Assembly (NCBI GenBank): GCA_032164245.1 | Contig: JAVMKO010000006.1 | Coordinates: 39,892,319 to 39,956,318, forward strand | Origin: Sternotherus odoratus | Lineage: Eukaryota; Chordata; Testudines; Kinosternidae | Length of the DNA stretch: 64,000 nucleotides | Direction of reading: 5' to 3' | Shown here: positions 62,421-64,000 of the stretch, piece after piece | How positions within the stretch are numbered: the first letter of the stretch is position 1 | Layout: every line of letters begins with the position of its first letter | Program-made: the position numbers and the translations under genes | Notes under the pieces: model-generated | Told to the model about the DNA's origin: nothing | What the model saw: only the letters and a program-made list of their open reading frames with translations | The model's database searches: none

Positions 62421-64000
62421 TAATAGACCAGCAAAGACACAGAATAGATTAAAAACAGCCAAACAAAATATATGCAGCAGGTCAAAATGATAAACTTGTT
62501 AGTTTAAATATTCATGATTCTGAGCCCATTTCATAATTTTCCCACTAATTCTATTCTCTGTTTGCTACAACCAACACCATGCCCTTCACTCACCTCATAG
62601 AAAAAGTTTTAGGTGCATTATATAGACATTAGCAAAGTAATTTCAGTACTACTTTTTGTTCCCTTAATTTTCCTGTGGGCTTGGGTTTTTTAATGGCAGT
62701 TTACAACTAATCTACAATATCAAATTGCTTTTGCTATTTTGAAGAGAGAAACTGGATAGACATGGAAGTGAAGGGATAAATGGGAATGTATAAGTATAGC
62801 CTGATGAAACTTATTTTTCATATATATTTGTCCATACCTTGTTTCTTCATATCAAAGCCTCTAGACATAGAAACAGCTTAAATGGCAGGACATTAATTTA
62901 ATAAAGGCATTTACAGTTAATAAGATTTCATCTATTAGCTGCTCTTACTAAAATTGTTGAAGTACAATGCAGCTATCTGAACAGGCCTGTCTGGACATAG
63001 CAGATGAATGTACACTTTCATGCATATAACATAAACAAGGCAGTGCTCAGTTTCTGAAGTTAAGTGTTTTTGACAGAGGTAGAACCAAATATGGGCTATT
63101 TCACGATGTTCTATTATATTAGGATTGTATTATGCATATTCAGTGCTTGGCGCCATATTTGAATCATTTGACCTTTTTTCCATGTCACAATCTTATTACA
63201 TCTAAAATAATGAAATATATTAGTATTCCCAGCTCTTCGTGTTATCCTATTTACATCATCTAATACATAAAATAGGAGGGGAAAATCTTTACTGTAATAG
63301 TAAAACTAAGCTCTTAAAAAAGTTGGAATTCAAACAAATAAGATTTATATTATACTATTAATGTGGCCTCATCACGTTTTTTACCATATGTCAATAACTT
63401 CATGTATATTAACAAAGGATGATATTAAGTACATCTGTGCTATATGGTTGCATTAATACTGTCAGCAACCCATATTTTGGAATTTTCTGCTTTTTGAGTT
63501 CTTAATTTTTCAGCCTTAGTGCATCATTATTACTCCTATTTATACTTATTTTGTGTGTGTGTGTGTGAAGGAGGTTGGGGAGGGATGGGGAAGAAATTGC
63601 AAGGTATTGCAGATTCTCCAATTAAAATACAGTACTCCTAAATATCAATTCAAATGGGTGGGAGAAAAACACTGAACCACCCTGCCTCTTTTAATTTTTT
63701 TTCCCTATTGTAGCAAACAGACCTTAGGAATGTGTAGCCATAATCATGTTTGTCTCTTTTTCCACCTCCACCCCCTCTTTATTTTTAAAATCAGCTGTGT
63801 CACTGCAAATCCCCACCATCTGCCCACCATGTTCTATAAATCTTTATAGGCGGCCTATCTGCTTCTACCTTTGTGTCTATTTTTCCCTCTCTTTTTTACA
63901 ATTGTACTCTGTACAAATTTGAATAGAGAAAAGCTAGAGAGAGACCTGTAATACTTCTCTATAATAGCTATAGTATAGTAGCTTTTATTACACAAAAAGT
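62421..64000. other. 3' flank, nothing recognised
   Basis: AT-rich; a short GT run at about 63552-63567. No exon, RNA gene or element edge. Confidence 0.5.

Overview
The window is vertebrate nuclear DNA, most likely from a cryptodire turtle. The evidence is two syntenic vertebrate genes with conserved exon structure, a tRNA-derived Cry-type SINE, CR1 LINE copies, many hAT and Tigger MITEs, and two near-complete DIRS tyrosine-recombinase retrotransposons. Everything rests on reading the sequence; no search was run.

Region 1 (1-23045) is the 3' part of BAZ1A (ACF1, a chromatin-remodelling subunit) on the + strand. Nine coding exons (3073-3239, 3419-3573, 5250-5398, 7429-7676, 7768-7994, 9112-9599, 17119-17264, 21420-21507, 22053-22243) join in phase and end at a TAA and an AATAAA signal at 23023. 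They cover a helical region, PHD finger, acidic tract, basic linker and bromodomain. The introns hold hAT MITEs, a foldback GC-rich MITE, a Helitron, a CR1 LINE, an LTR-like fragment and an old decayed DIRS element.

Region 2 (about 23.5-54 kb) lies between BAZ1A and CFL2 and is mostly transposons. It holds two DIRS elements of about 6.1-6.2 kb (23566-29710 and 45768-51967). Each has inverted terminal repeats, an internal complementary region, Gag, RT-RNaseH-methyltransferase and tyrosine recombinase; copy 2 looks coding-competent. It also holds a 5'-truncated, mutated Ty3/gypsy element on the - strand (32177-36980) with integrase ahead of reverse transcriptase (Gmr1-like order), a CR1 interrupted by a solo LTR, a Cry SINE, Tigger MITEs, a MIR-like SINE and an old DIRS fragment.

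Region 3 (54.8-64 kb) is CFL2 (cofilin-2, 166 aa) on the + strand: a 17-unit GC-rich minisatellite directly upstream, a CpG-rich first exon that codes only the initiator Met, exons 2-4, and a long 3' UTR with proximal and distal poly(A) signals.

The most interesting material is the DIRS pair. Within each element the two terminal repeats are identical over about 150 bp, while they differ between elements, so both insertions look recent. The reverse-transcriptase frame has no upstream AUG and joins Gag by a conserved +1 step at the Gag stop. Copy 2 sits inside a Tigger MITE, so its empty site can be read and shows insertion at GTT without target duplication.
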